Source of the DNA: Boseongicola aestuarii
GTDB taxonomy: Bacteria; Pseudomonadota; Alphaproteobacteria; Rhodobacterales; Rhodobacteraceae
Reading direction: 5' to 3'
Assembly (NCBI RefSeq): GCF_900184815.1
Contig: NZ_FXXQ01000001.1
Location: 248,001-312,000 of the forward strand
Length of the DNA: 64,000 nucleotides
Shown: positions 64,000 through 64,000 of the stretch, in pieces
Position numbering within the stretch: the first letter of the stretch is position 1
Layout of the letters: each line of letters begins with the position of its first letter
Notes under the pieces: model-generated
What the model saw: the letters and a program-made list of their open reading frames with translations, nothing else
Database searches by the model: none
Told to the model about the DNA's origin: nothing
Translations under genes and position numbers: made by a program

Positions 64000-64000
64000 G

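Overview
The window looks like ordinary chromosomal DNA of a marine Rhodobacteraceae / Roseobacter-group alphaproteobacterium. The reasons are the high G+C, the gene content (zwf-pgl-pgi block, IalB-type protein, BCCT transporter, dimethylglycine-dehydrogenase-like GcvT fusion, long PstC/PstA variants, class II DAHP synthase, GlxA-type AraC regulator), alphaproteobacterial control signals (CTGTCAT-type Pho box, rpsB leader RNA) and short dispersed repeats of a kind I associate with this family. I found no rRNA, tRNA, insertion sequence, prophage, CRISPR array or replication origin. Coding density is high and most genes are core metabolism or housekeeping.

Layout. 1-7.5 kb: end of an AlkA-type glycosylase, an esterase, a membrane GGDEF protein, an HNH endonuclease, a radical SAM protein of unknown role, then the zwf-pgl-pgi operon behind a near-perfect 20-bp palindrome. 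7.5-19.5 kb: an IalB-like secreted protein, a candidate small RNA, a HerA-like ATPase, a lipoprotein with a possible Cys-His-Asp triad, polA, an ACT-like protein, purL, a BolA/monothiol-glutaredoxin pair, and the rpsF-rpsR-rplI operon. 19.5-32.3 kb: BCCT transporter, PLP enzyme, photolyase, 3-hydroxybutyrate dehydrogenase with a patatin-like lipase, a prolyl-hydroxylase-like dioxygenase, a DUF502 membrane protein, psuK-psuG, and a demethylating FAD/GcvT enzyme. 32.3-37.7 kb: metG, rpsB-tsf behind a structured leader, and aroQ with a LuxR-type regulator. 38.2-45.6 kb: the Pho system (phoR, pstS-pstC-pstA-pstB-phoU-phoB), all on the minus strand, with a triple Pho box before pstS. 46-54.2 kb: yicC-gmk-gammaCA-PLP enzyme operon, a PAS protein, class II DAHP synthase, a GlxA/AraC regulator and a soluble aldose dehydrogenase. 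54.4-60.8 kb: a branched-chain-type ABC uptake operon with three extra small genes. 60.9-64 kb: a lone Hint-domain protein and the modABC molybdate transporter, modA being cut by the window end.

Functional links: zwf-pgl-pgi send hexose phosphates into 6-phosphogluconate. The Pho block forms one phosphate-starvation unit. The liv-type operon is a complete importer whose stable hairpin after the binding-protein gene probably sets unequal expression. The bdhA-patatin pair points to polyhydroxybutyrate or lipid turnover.

The most unusual items are: unknown small genes (including a 25-codon ORF with a strong ribosome site) embedded in the ABC operon; the lipoprotein with a protease/transglutaminase-like triad; the LuxR solo lacking the acyl-homoserine-lactone-binding Asp next to aroQ; a terminator-bounded candidate sRNA between divergent genes; and the zwf operator. 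I saw no clear defence island or wholly new multi-gene system.
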